Source of the DNA: Diplonema japonicum | Taxonomy: Eukaryota; Euglenozoa; Diplonemea; Diplonemida; Diplonemidae | Reading direction: 5' to 3' | Length of the DNA: 64,000 nucleotides | NCBI GenBank assembly: GCA_964019335.1 | Contig: OZ025669.1 | Coordinates: 600,001-664,000 of the forward strand | Part shown: positions 1 through 9,978 of the stretch, in pieces | Layout: every line of letters starts with the position of its first letter | How positions within the stretch are numbered: position 1 is the stretch's first letter | Notes under the pieces: model-generated | Database searches by the model: none | The model's input: only the letters and a program-made list of their open reading frames with translations | What the model was told of the DNA's origin: nothing | Position numbers and translations under genes: made by a program

Positions 1-758
1 TTGTTTCTATTGTTCCTCTAAGAATTCAGCGGGGGAAGCAGCCTACGTATTACAGCTTCTTTCAGGCACTGTACTTTTTTTTTTGTTTTTTTTTTGTATT
101 TTTTTTTAAACAGTATTTTCTTTCTTCACAGCCGACAGCTCCAGCTTAAAAAACCTTGTTTCTTCCTCTCCTCCCTCCCTCCCTCCTTCTTTTCTGGATA
201 CCTTCTGAAAAAGGGAGAAGCTTTTTATTGAAAAGAAATAGAGGATTTGCATGGTGCCGGCTGTTTAATTTCTTTCCATGAAAAAAGTAAGAAAATCATC
301 ACGGTGATAAAGAGAGAGAGAGAAGGGGGGGGGGGGGGGGGGGGGTATGGTTGAGATCAACTGCCCAACGTTTCTTTCTTATTTCCCCCCTCCTTACCTT
401 AGAATACTCACACTGTAGGCTAAAAGGGGCGGGAAGGGTAGTGGGAAAGGTATTGTATAAAAAAGGGAGAAGAAAAGAAAAAACTACTTTCTCCCTCTTT
501 TGCTGCTGCCCCCTCTCACCCCCCCTTTTTTATTTAAAATTCGTTATTCTGTCCCAGTTTTTTTTCTTTTTTTTTCTTTCTTTCTTTCTTGATTGGGTTT
601 TTGGTTGTTTCTCTTCCTTTACCTATTTAACACTTCATAATAATGTCAAAAAATAATCAAGGTTTTTTGATGTCATTTGGGCCAACTGGACAACTGGCAC
701 GACATTCATTTTTTTTTTTTAAATTTCTTCCTATTGCAACTTCACTGAAGTGAAACTG

Positions 759-802
<44 letters not shown>

Positions 803-1079
803 TTTTTTTCTCATTTGCGTGCACGGGTCGCTAGTATGTGATCCATCACTTTGTGCAGGCAAGGAACAATGCGGCTTACAAAATCCCTCCTCCTTTTTTT
901 GCTTTAAAAATTTTTTTCCCTTAAAATAAGTATTCTTTCTTTCTTTTTTTTTTTCCCTCCCCCTATTTCTTTCTTTTTTTTTTAATTTTTTTCTTCTTAA
1001 TTTCTAACACACAAAAAACTTAAAAAATACACCTGAATTCCCTCACTTTCCCCCCACTTTTTTTGTGTTCCTCCCTGAC
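1..1079. other. Gene-free, homopolymer-rich stretch
   Basis: No convincing gene on either strand. It is mostly pyrimidine runs, with a G run at 325-345 (21 G) and an A run at 764-798 (35 A). Short non-repetitive islands, for example about 810-880, show no coding potential or RNA gene I recognise. Given the transcription direction it is the 3' flank of the dCTPase-like gene. Confidence 0.7.
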
Positions 1080-2868
1080 TCAGGCCGAGCCGCTAGCAAG
1101 CTTTGTCCGTTTGAGTTTGGCGAGTGCAATGAACTCCGGTAAGCGGTCTTGACTCACCTTTTTTTTTTTTTTTTTTTTCCTCTTTTTTCTTTTTTCTTTT
1201 CCCCATACCGGGATATTCTGACCGTTGGGCAGCAAGTCGTAGGTCCTTCCCTGGTACGGCACGCAAAACGTGACGTTCATCTCGTTAAATTCCTCCTGAG
1301 TGGGGTGGGGTTAGGAAGAAAAAAAAAAACCACACCTCAGTAAAAGGCAGCTTCTCCAGATTTTCGATGACACTGTCGAAGTTGTCATGCAGGTGTTGGG
1401 GTGTCGAGATCTCCTCCGGCATGGCCCTCATGGCAGGGGGCACCAGCGCCGGGTCCTCCTCAGATGCCACGTTGAAGTCCGTCTTCCGTGTGGCAGGCGA
1501 GAACAGGTCCTTTGAGAAGTGTGTCGGTGAGTACAACTGCATCTCGTTGTCTGCGTCCCACGATGTCTTGGGCAGCCTCACCGACAGCGTCCTCGTGATG
1601 CCCCTCCTTGGACACTTCTTCTTCACTGCGGTAGGAGGCGAGTGGTTCTGCGGCAGCAAATGTTGTGGTTGTTGTTCCGGCGGCGAAGCTTCCTCCTGGG
1701 GTGCCTGCTGCTGCTGCTGCTGCGGTAATGAAGGTGGTGTCTGCTGCTGCTGCTGCTGCTGCAACTGCTGCGCCTTGTTGTTGTTGGGCGTGACCTGCTG
1801 CAGCATGAACTCTTGGTACTTCTCCCTTGCTAGCGTCAGCAGCTCGAACTTGTCTTCAGGCGCCACGATAACATCCCTACACCCTGCCTTCAACTCAACG
1901 ATCTTACCACCGAGCGGCATGCAGTACGTGAGGTCCAAGTCCCGCCACTCGTCGTCGGAAAGGGCAGCCGCTGCCTCTATCATGGGCATGAACTCGTTCC
2001 TCAGGGTGACGGGGGTGAGGGGCGACACGGGGGGCGAGGGCTGCACGGACCACACAGTGCTGTGTGTTGCATTGGAGGAGCCGGAGTCGGCGTTGCGGAG
2101 ACCGTACTTGCCGATGTTCTTCTTGGGATCCTTCTTCTTGCTCCCGCCGCTCTGGGACTGCGCAAGGGGCGCGTCTTTGTCGTATTCTACACTGAAGTCT
2201 GTCTCCGCGCAGTGCGGCGAGAACAGGTTGTGGTCGAAGTGCGTGGGTGAGAACATCTTCTGCACCTCCTTTGGCGCAGAGCCTTTCTTCAGTTCGTTGG
2301 TGACGACAGACAAGGTGCGCGTGAAGCCGGGGCGCCTGCTGTTGAGGTTAGTGGCGCTGGTGGTAGGCAGAAGCTTCCTGTGAGGGGACGAGACGGGCTT
2401 GGCAGATGGAGAAGCATTCTTATGAGGAGGAGGGAAAATAGGACAGTATGTGTCCTGCTTGGGCTGCTGCTGCTGCTGCTGCTGCTGCTGGGTTGGTGGC
2501 GAGGCCGTTCGCTGCGGCTGTTCCCTCGTGAGGGCCCGTGGCTCCTCTCTCTCTCCCCTTGCAGGGGGGTTCCTGGCACGCACCTTTAAGCTTCTGTCTT
2601 TTGTTACTTGACCTAGATCCACCCCACAGACGTCTGCAAGCCTAATGATCGTCATCGCGGCATCACCCAGCTTCTCTCCTATTTGCAGCCTTTCACACTC
2701 GTTAAAGCTATTGTCATCTTTCCATATCATTATCTCACACAGTTCCCCCAATTGGCTCATTAGATATAAGCTCAGGTTCTTTCCATTCTGCATAGTTGCC
2801 ACTCCTTTTTGCCTCGCAACTTCTTCTTGGATTAGCCTCAGCTCTTCCAGACTAGTATTCGCCCACAT
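1080..2868 (-). CDS. MazG/dCTPase-like domain protein with long disordered tail
   Basis: Residues about 6-97 resemble all-alpha nucleotide pyrophosphatases of the dCTP pyrophosphatase (DCTPP1) type. The helix motif GELCEIMIWK and the later EKLGDA supply the acidic metal ligands, followed by LADVCGVDL. Such enzymes hydrolyse dCTP or modified dNTPs to the monophosphate and PPi. The remaining 470 residues are low-complexity, with several poly-Gln tracts, and contain a motif pair twice (TRTLSV then SPTHF...LFSP, near residues 181-210 and 422-450). I read three exons: 1336-2868, 1209-1295 and 1080-1157, giving 565 aa. Intron 1 (1296-1335, 40 nt) is pyrimidine-rich and secure, because otherwise the protein runs into poly-Phe. 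Intron 2 (1158-1208, 51 nt) is purine/poly-A and less certain. The start follows a pyrimidine tract and AG near 2980. The enzyme fold is fairly sure; substrate and tail function are unknown. Confidence 0.72.
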
Positions 2869-3268
2869 TTATTTATTTTTTTCTTATTTTTTTTTTCCCC
2901 CTTTTATACGTCCCCCTTTTTTTTTTCTTTTTTTTTCTTCCCACACCCCTTTTTTTTTGTTTGTTTGCTTTCGCGCCCTGTTCTTGCAGCGAGGCCATTA
3001 GATATTCGGGGGGGGGGGGGGGGGAAACGGGGGGAGGGGGAAAAGAAAAAGGAATGGGGACAAGAGAAAGACTTTTCTTTTAATAAAAGACATAAAGAAA
3101 ACAAAGGGGACGGGGGGGGGAGCGTTGCACAAGAGTAAATAAAAAAAAGGAAGAAAGGGGAAGGGGGCAAAAAAAAAAAAATAGCTCTGTGGTCGTGCAC
3201 GTGGTTTTCGTATTTTTTTTTCTTCATTTTTGTTTTGCTTCACATAAAGGCACCAAAAGAGCAAAATC

Positions 3269-3269
<1 letters not shown>

Positions 3270-3323
<54 letters not shown>
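3270..3323. repeat. A54 homopolymer
   Basis: An uninterrupted run of 54 A on the plus strand in an intergenic region. The exact length may vary with sequencing or strain. Confidence 0.85.
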
Positions 3324-3325
<2 letters not shown>

Positions 3326-3479
3326 AGACATTTAAGGTTTGCATTTTCGCGCTCATCGGCGAGTCCTCGGATTTCGTCCCGTCCCATCCTGTGGTGCCAA
3401 CTGCTTCTGTCGATGTGCTCCGCAAAAAAAGAAAGACACAACAAGAAAAATTCTTTTGAGGTTTTCCTTTTTTCGTGGG

Positions 3480-3482
<3 letters not shown>

Positions 3483-3544
<62 letters not shown>
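3483..3544. repeat. A62 homopolymer
   Basis: An uninterrupted run of 62 A, the longest homopolymer in the window, intergenic. The exact length is likely unstable. Confidence 0.85.
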
Positions 3545-3547
<3 letters not shown>

Positions 3548-4190
3548 GAGCGAGAAAAAGCCAGGGGGGAGGGGGTCACAAGGGGAAGTGGGTTGGGTAT
3601 TTTTTTTTTTTGACAATTACCGAAAAAAATAGTTGTCCAACGGTCGCATTTATTTTTTACTTATTACTTTATTTTTTTCCCCCCCCTCTTCTTTTTCTTT
3701 TCTTTTTTTACTAATATTCGATAGCTTCACTGTTGCGGTTCTATGGATGCCCCGAGAGAGGGAAACAAAAAAATGAGAAAACTGGGCCGCTCCAGGTTCT
3801 TGGATAATTGTAATATTTGCTGCCCAGCACAGGGTATCCCAGGGTTGCCTACAAGTGGCCTGTATTCTCGATTCTACAGTCCTTTATTCAAAGCCGTTCC
3901 TGGTGGCAAAAAAAGGGGGGGGTAAAAATAAAAAATAAAAGTAAACAAAACACTACTCTTTCAAACACTTAAGGGAGGGTAAAGGGTAAGGGGGGGTAAA
4001 GCCGCGCGTAGTGTACAAAGGAGAAGGATGTTGTCCCACGTCACAGACATGTTGCATCGAACTCTGGAAAAAAAAAAAATTCGATACTTTTTTTTTTTTT
4101 TTTTTTTTTTTCAAGCCGGCGACTTTACCCGTGAGGGGAGGGTTGTTGTTCTCTTTTTTTTTCTTCTTTTTTTTTTTCTTTTTTTTTTTC

Positions 4191-4682
4191 TTAACGTTTG
4201 TCACTCCTCAACCTCTCCAGAACAATTTCGTTAGAGATTTCCTTCCTCAGCCCACCGCACCCCATGCAGTCTTCCCTGTTCGAGAAGTTGACGTACTGGC
4301 AGTTCATGCACAGCCAGTCGCCAGGCTTTGCTGTGTCGGCACCCTTCTTGGGGAGGCATTTTTCTTTTTCATGTTCGCACTGCCGGCATACAGTCCGTCT
4401 TGCAAAGTTCATGTTCCCACAGATCCAGCAATCCCAGTCGTCAGGCCCGCGAGTGGGACCCGACCTGGAGTCTGGGTTGCCGCCGCCACTTCCATAAGAT
4501 TGCTGTTGTTGTTGTCCTCCGCCTCCACCTCCTCCGTATCCATAGTCCCCACCACCACCACCGCCGCCGCCCCCTCCGCCTCCACCCCCGTAGCCCTGGT
4601 TGCCCCCGTGGTACTTCCCATAGCCTGAGTCATACCCACCGTTCCCTCTTGGACAGCCGCATCTATTTGTTTTGGTTTGTTT

Positions 4683-4742
<60 letters not shown>

Positions 4743-5090
4743 TTGTGTGGTTCTTTATAATACCTGTGGCACTCCGTCCGTCTCGCAAAATTCATATTCC
4801 CGCAGCTGCTGCAGTCCCAGTCGCCCGCTTCTCGCCTTACGTTTGAGTGGCCCCCACCGCCGCCCATGTTGCCCCCTGAGTTCCACCCGTACCCCCCAAC
4901 CCCTTGGTTACCCCCCGGACCGCCGCTCGTTTTTACCGCCCTTGATTTTTTTTTTTTTTTTTTTTGAAAAAAAAGAAGGGGAAAAAAAAAAATTATACCC
5001 GCATCTGTGGCACTGTGCGCGCCTTGCGAAGTTGTGGTTCCCACACGCCTCGCAGTACCAGTCCCCTGGCTTGAACACCTCATTCGACAT
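4191..5090 (-). CDS. Protein with four RanBP2-type zinc fingers and a Gly-rich linker
   Basis: Three exons (4999-5090, 4764-4940, 4191-4662) give 246 aa. Introns are 4941-4998 (58 nt) and 4663-4763 (101 nt). Four W-x-C-x2-C...C-x2-C fingers are visible: Cys 13/16/27/30, 74/77/88/91, 168/171/182/185 and 208/211/222/225. The first three share the core GN-x-NFARR, so they arose by duplication. Each intron falls within or just after the last Cys pair of a finger, so exon and finger units nearly coincide, and joining restores the CHRCG motif exactly. Between fingers 2 and 3 is a Gly/Tyr/Gln-rich stretch. RanBP2-type fingers with Asn-Phe and Arg pairs commonly bind single-stranded RNA (ZRANB2, FUS/EWS family), so an RNA-binding role is likely but inferred. 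Intron 2 contains 58 consecutive A on the coding strand. The start follows a pyrimidine tract ending in TTAG. Confidence 0.85.
4684..4741. repeat. T58 homopolymer inside an intron
   Basis: Fifty-eight T on the plus strand (A58 on the sense strand), forming more than half of the 101-nt second intron of the zinc-finger gene. Confidence 0.85.
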
Positions 5091-5285
5091 TTTTTTTTTG
5101 TTTTTGCTCTTTTTTTTTTCTTTTTTTTTTTTCTAATTCAATTCAAAAAGAGAAAAAAAATGTGTAAAAAAAAAAAAAAAAAACACAAATAGAGGGGGGG
5201 AGAGAAGAGAAGGCCGCAAAAAAAAAGGAGAAAGGAAGAAAAAGAACTCAACTCTTTGAAGTGTAACAAGTACCTCTGTTTTCTT

Positions 5286-5486
5286 TTAGTCGTATTTTGA
5301 AGCTGCTTTCTTGAATGTAATGAATGTTTTCCCTGCCTCCATGTACGGCCCATCACTAAACCCTCGAGTGTAGCAGTCCTGCATGTTGCACGCCTCACCT
5401 TTGGGCGGGCACACGGTACCATAATCCATAAAGCATTTTGTAGGATGAGCCTCGGAGTCCAGGGTACTGCGCTGTTTGCTGCCCAT
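5286..5486 (-). CDS. Small Cys-containing protein, unknown
   Basis: A 66-residue open frame with an ATG start, in the same direction and spacing as the other genes. It has four Cys in the middle (C-x7-C-x6-C-x4-C, residues 18-38), but this is neither a twin Cx9C nor any zinc-finger pattern I know. There is no membrane segment or signal peptide. A pyrimidine tract with AG lies about 40-60 bases upstream of the ATG, supporting it as a real trans-spliced gene. Function unknown. It could be a small subunit of a larger complex, but nothing here proves that. Confidence 0.6.
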   Translation of the reverse strand: MGSKQRSTLDSEAHPTKCFMDYGTVCPPKGEACNMQDCYTRGFSDGPYMEAGKTFITFKKAASKYD

Positions 5487-5609
5487 TTTTTTTTCTTTAA
5501 ATTAGTGTAACCCTTATTACTTCTCTTTCCGAAGAAAAAAAAAAAATATTTTTTTTGTCCAAATACAGTACTCTATTCTTTTTTTTTTTTTTTTTGGTGT
5601 GGTGTTCTT

Positions 5610-5984
5610 TTATAACGCGTAACCTAGGGTTGCCTTGCCACCTGGGGAACCCATTGTTTTGGGTTTCGTGTTTAAACTGTTCTGTCTTCCTACTGCAGCT
5701 TCCATGAGGAAATCTTGGTTTTCAGAATGTGCTTTATAGGACTTGAATTTTGGGTTGGACTTCTTCATTGAATAAGAGCGGCTTGTACACAGTACCAGCA
5801 CTACGCAAATAAATGCCAGGACGAGCACTATGACAATCAGCATGGGACTAAACTCATCGTCATCTGGTACTTGCGTCATGCTGACGGCTGTTGCCGTCGC
5901 ATTGGTGTTGTTCCAGTCCTCCGGAGTTAGGAACATGGGAGAATCTGCATTTGTTCCATTGTCGGCAGGTGCAGATACATTCAT
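5610..5984 (-). CDS. Small single-pass membrane protein, N-glycosylated ectodomain
   Basis: 124 aa. Residues 1-45 are Thr/Asn-rich and acidic, with several N-x-S/T sequons. One strong hydrophobic segment (about 47-67, LIVIVLVLAFICVVLVL) is followed by a basic cytoplasmic tail with Lys/Ser. No cleavable signal peptide is seen, so topology is probably N-out (type III), judged from the sequons and the basic residues after the segment. A pyrimidine tract and AG precede the ATG. I do not recognise a family. Confidence 0.65.
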   Translation of the reverse strand: MNVSAPADNGTNADSPMFLTPEDWNNTNATATAVSMTQVPDDDEFSPMLIVIVLVLAFICVVLVLCTSRSYSMKKSNPKFKSYKAHSENQDFLMEAAVGRQNSLNTKPKTMGSPGGKATLGYAL

Positions 5985-6964
5985 TTGCCTTTCCCTGCCA
6001 CCACTCCTCCCTTTCCCTTTGTGTCAGAAATGTGTGGTGAGGGATGAATGAGGGGGGGGAAAAAAAGAAGAAAAAAAAATTGTATCGCGAATAACGACTC
6101 CCCAACGGTACCCCCCTTATTTTTTTTTTCCTCTCTTTTTCTTTTGATCTGAAACAAAAAAAAAGGGGGGCGGGAATAAAAAAAAAATAATAATAAAGAA
6201 AAAGAACTGAAATCGTCCAATACATTCTTAAACGACCCGGAAGAAAGAGAGAAGAAAAAAAAAGAAGAAAATACAAAAAAAAAATGTAACCTGTTTTTTT
6301 TTTTTTTTAACTTTATATTTTTTTGGGGGGGGTTACATTTGTGAAGAAACATTAAAAAGGTAACGGTTCTCAAAAAAAAGTCCTTATTTGCAACCTTTGT
6401 ATTTTTCTTTTTCCCTTCTCCTTTCTTATTTTTTTTTCTTTTTGCTTCTTTTCACGGCTTCCCAAAAAGAAAAATGGTAAGAAAATATAACAAAATTATT
6501 TGGTTCCCTCGACCCGACACGGGGGAGGGGAGGGGGGATGGAATGTTAGCTAACCCACCCTACCATGGCGCTCTCCTCTGCTAGAGAGAGAAAAACAAGA
6601 AAAAAAGAAGAGAGAAAAAAAAAAACTCAATCTATTTTTTTCCCCTCTTTTTGTCGTTTTTTTTTTTTGCGGTGCGCTTGTAGCTGTCCTGCCCCAGCCG
6701 AAAAGAACGAAAAAAGAAAGAAGAGAGGGGGGGGGGGGGGGGGGGAATACTCTGTGCAAATAAAAGGATCTTTTTTCTTACACCTGCTATAAGAATAGCT
6801 ACATTTTTTTTCTTTCTTTCTTTTTTTTTTGATTCGGCCGGAAAAAAAAGGGGGGGTAAGGGGGGAACACAAAACCGAAAGGGGGGGTAAGGGGATAAAT
6901 AAAATATAAAACACTCTCCTCTACTTCACATCCCTCTTTCCAATCTCCCCCTCCCTCCTCCCCC
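5985..6964. other. Intergenic low-complexity region
   Basis: No supportable gene. It is alternating purine and pyrimidine blocks, with a 19-G run at 6727-6745. The motif GGGGGGTAAGGGG occurs twice near 6850 and 6882, and a related string lies near 3990. The part next to 5984 holds the presumed trans-splice acceptor of the small membrane protein gene. Confidence 0.65.
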
Positions 6965-8933
6965 TTAGGTTTCAGTTCGCTCCTGCAGAACAAACAAGGC
7001 CTCGTTGAGGGCAGCTCGGAAGTGTGTGGTGTTGACAGCTTCAAGGAGGAGCTGGTCGGGCTCCATTTGGAGGAGCATTCCTGTTGTTTGTTGTTCTTTT
7101 GTTCACACCCCAGCCCCAGCCCCAGCCCCTCTGTACAAACCTGTTATTTTTGGAGCGAGGTCGGGGCCGAGCTCTGAGCTCACTAGCTGCCACACTGCCT
7201 CGCCAACACGGTCCCGTGCGCCTTCTGGGCAGTTGAGGATATTGAGGTCGTAGTCAACAAGAATGGCGGCCAGAGCGTCTAGAGAAGGGTGTGTCCCTGG
7301 GGACCGCTCACCCTCGGGGACATCCTCCAAACACACAGGAGGTAGAAATGACACAATTTCGACGAAAGCGGAAGGGAGAGTAGCAGATTGCAAGCACCAT
7401 GAGTGGGCCTTCCGCAGCCCTTTCACCAACCCCCGCACCCGCCCCCTGAAAGGGACCGGCCACCCCTCATGCTCCTCCTCCCCCCACATCACCCCCCTGC
7501 TCACAAACCCCTTCCCATCCCCACTGTACGCAAAACCCTCCGTCCCCGCAAACGGCAGCCACATTGCCAGCACATCGTGTAGCGGATCAGGCGACGTGCT
7601 GTGCCGTATCGCCTGGGTGGGTGTGAATTTTTCTTTTTTGTGTTTCGTATCATACCTGTTCTACCCATTCACCCCTGCACCTCATGAAGGGGGACGCCAT
7701 CTGGCACCTTATGGCCTCGATGTAGTGTGTGCAGAGATGCTTCTCAAAGAATTTAGGGAATGACGAGTCGCGGGGCGGTTTTGGGAGGAACGAGCCGAGG
7801 GCGGACTCCCACATGGAAAAGGACTCGATGGCGTCCAGATTGAGGGAGTCGAAGGCCCACTTCAGCATCCGCTTGATGAGAACGGAACGGAAGCGTGTGA
7901 GGCCCACAATGTCCTTTTGGAGGCCGAGGAGAGTCTCACGCTCGTCTTGGGTAAGTCGCCCAAGCACCATCTGTAGAGTCCGTGTCAGCAGGTGCTGTTC
8001 TTTGACTTGCAGGGAGTCCCTAAGGGACAGCACAGTGTCTCGCAACTTCTGCAGTTTCTCTGCCACAGAATTCGCGATCCGTCCGGCACCCCGCGAGACG
8101 AAGCTAAGCTCCATCGACACATCCTCCTTTGTGCTGGTCATGTGTTGCAATTTGCAATTCTGACCGTTCCGACACTTGCCCTGCAGCCACTGCGAGCATA
8201 TGGGGGCCTGCTTAACTTCCTCCTCCTCTTCATAGTAGTCCTCGTAGTAGTGGGCAAGGCCACACTGGTCCCCGTTGGCACACGACCCGTAGTAGTACCA
8301 ATCGAGGCACACACCTGCAGCGGGGTCCTGCTGCATGTATCTTAAGTTGGCATCGTCCGAGTGCAGGAACGGGCATGCAGCACCCTTCTTGCACCTCTGC
8401 ATGGCGTAGAACCTACACGGGTGCTTTATTTTCCTGTCTGCAGGCTCCGACACCTCATCCAATGAGTACACACTCTCATCCATTCCTTCGTATAGCCCGT
8501 ATGGATTCCGCATCTCCTGCGCCATGTCTCCCTTCCTGCCCGTTAGAGCACCCCTCTTGCACAGCACAGGTGCTGTGTTCCACTTCTTGCCTAAGTACTT
8601 CGTCTGCGCTTCCTTCGCAGATATGCCTCTGCTTGGTGATTCCTTTCTCTTTTTTTTCGTTTTTTTTTTCGACGCCTGGACCACCTTCGTCGTGGTGGGT
8701 GTGCCCACCGCCTGCATCGTCACCTTTGCGTCAAGCTCTTTGATCGCCTGCGTTGTGAACTCGTTCTCGCCCTCTTCGTACCATTTTGTCTCATCCCCCG
8801 ACTGACTGGGCTCAGACTCCTCGTCGGTCTGCTTTTTCCTCTGCACGTGAGATGTGTCTGTTTTTGAATGCATCACGACAGGGTTCTTCCGTGACCGACC
8901 ATGCTTGTCCGAAGCCTTCCCACGTGTCGCCAT
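6965..8933 (-). CDS. Triple CCCH zinc-finger protein
   Basis: Three exons (7656-8933, 7141-7612, 6965-7080) give 621 aa. Introns are 43 nt (7613-7655) and 60 nt (7081-7140, donor GTTTGT). After a Lys-rich, disordered N-terminus there are three tandem CCCH fingers: C-x7-C-x5-C-x3-H (starting HPCRFYAMQRC), C-x8-C-x5-C-x3-H and C-x7-C-x5-C-x3-H. An acidic Tyr/Glu-rich linker lies between fingers 2 and 3. The C-terminal 350 residues look helical and match nothing I know. CCCH arrays of this spacing typically bind RNA, and in euglenozoans, where control is post-transcriptional, they are common mRNA regulators. That role is inferred. The open frame extends 20 codons upstream without an ATG; the chosen ATG follows AGs and a short pyrimidine tract. 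Confidence 0.8.
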
Positions 8934-9031
8934 TTTAGTGTAGAAGAAATCTTGTCCTGTGCAGCTGTACACACGATTGCCATCCTTAGGCACCCGCTAC
9001 GAGACGGGCATCTTAAATATCAACAACATAA

Positions 9032-9864
9032 CTACTTCTTTGGGATACTAGTAATAGCCTCCAGCTGTGCTTTCTTCAAGCTCGTTTCCTTCAGCAGCAC
9101 CCCTATCTCGTCCTTCTTCCTCTTGTCCTCTTCCCTGAAGAACTCTTCCCCTTCGGCTTTGACTTTCAGCTCCTCTTCTTTGAGCCGGTTCTCCTCTTCG
9201 ATGAGCTCTGCTTTTTTCGCCTTCAACTCTGCGATGCGGCTGTTGATCCTGAAGGCGTCCTTCTCACCTTTGAGTGCAATACGGAAGGCGTACCTGTTGT
9301 TGTGTTTGATTTGTTAGTTGTGTGATACCCTGCCCTGCTTTCCAGGAGCTCTCTGTAGCCGTCGAGTGTAGCTTCGCGCTCTTCGCGAACCTTTTGGAGG
9401 AGAATGCCACGTTCGATGCTTTCTGCGGTGACCTGTCTAATGAGCTCGCTGAAGCACTCCTGGTAGCTCGCCGACCGTTTAGAGCATATGCCTGTAGACC
9501 TTGCGTTGATGGAGTTAAGCTGTTTATCGAGCCGTTCCCCCAACACAACTGCGTCAAGTCTGCCAGCTGGCTGCTGCGATGCCTCTTGCACCCATTCCGT
9601 GCCCTGCGCATCTATCCACATGGTTGGCTTGATGAACCTGTTGATCACATCCTGTACCTGCGGTCTCAACACTGGCTCATCCTTCTCCCCCATCTTCTGC
9701 CGCAGCTTCCGTGTCTTTTTCGGATCCGTGGGTGCCACTGGCAACGCCCACGAGATCAATGATTCCCCCTTCGTTTCCATCATCCCCTGCACATCAGAAA
9801 CCATCGATGCCGGGCTCACAGGCATCGTCGGGGGTGAGCCCCCAGAAGCTGTCATTCCATCCAT
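9032..9864 (-). CDS. DNALI1: Axonemal inner-arm dynein light chain p28
   Basis: Two exons (9330-9864 with the last base at 9329, and 9032-9293) give 265 aa. The intron (9294-9328) is only 35 nt and, when removed, joins ...ESRAG to YAFRIALK in frame. The block TGICSKRSASYQECF, then ELIRQVT, ERGILLQKVREE and the coiled-coil C-terminus match the p28/DNALI1 family, which binds inner-arm dynein heavy chains with centrin or actin in the flagellar axoneme. The length fits the family. The N-terminal 50 residues are species-specific. The start is the first ATG five bases after a textbook pyrimidine tract ending in CGCAG (9870-9912); reading further upstream would translate that tract. It indicates a motile flagellum. 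Confidence 0.9.
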
Positions 9865-9869
9865 GTGCC

Positions 9870-9912
9870 CTGCGAGATGTAACAGGGATGCGAAAGACAG
9901 AAAAGAGTAAAA
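9870..9912 (-). promoter_or_regulatory. Putative trans-splice acceptor for the p28 gene
   Basis: The minus-strand sequence is a long pyrimidine-rich tract ending in CTCGCAG, followed five bases later by the ATG. One of the clearest examples of the pattern preceding most genes here. Confidence 0.7.
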
Positions 9913-9978
9913 TCCAAGGAAAGGATTCAAATTGGCATGCAAAGAAAGAAAAGTCAAAACCGCGGTGCTGTAAAGCAC

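Larger units (their letters stand above)
2869..4190. other. Intergenic region dominated by homopolymers
   Basis: This is the gap between the zinc-finger gene and the dCTPase-like gene. It holds a 17-G run at 3008-3024, A54 at 3270-3323 and A62 at 3483-3544. Long apparent reading frames here are poly-Lys or poly-Phe artefacts. About 2980-3050, read on the minus strand, is a pyrimidine tract followed by AG, a plausible trans-splice site for the downstream gene. The stretch 3740-3900 and parts of 3950-4070 are non-repetitive, but I cannot assign them. Confidence 0.65.

Noticed and set aside
1367-2383. Plus-strand frame of 338 codons rich in Cys
   Set aside because: It is the antisense of the poly-Gln gene; the Cys runs are CTG repeats read in reverse.
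2998-3579. Poly-Phe/Pro frame of 193 codons
   Set aside because: Composed of homopolymers only, with no start context or plausible protein composition.
8934-8993. Upstream in-frame extension of the CCCH protein
   Set aside because: It would start at GTG; the ATG at 8933 follows candidate acceptors and is preferred.
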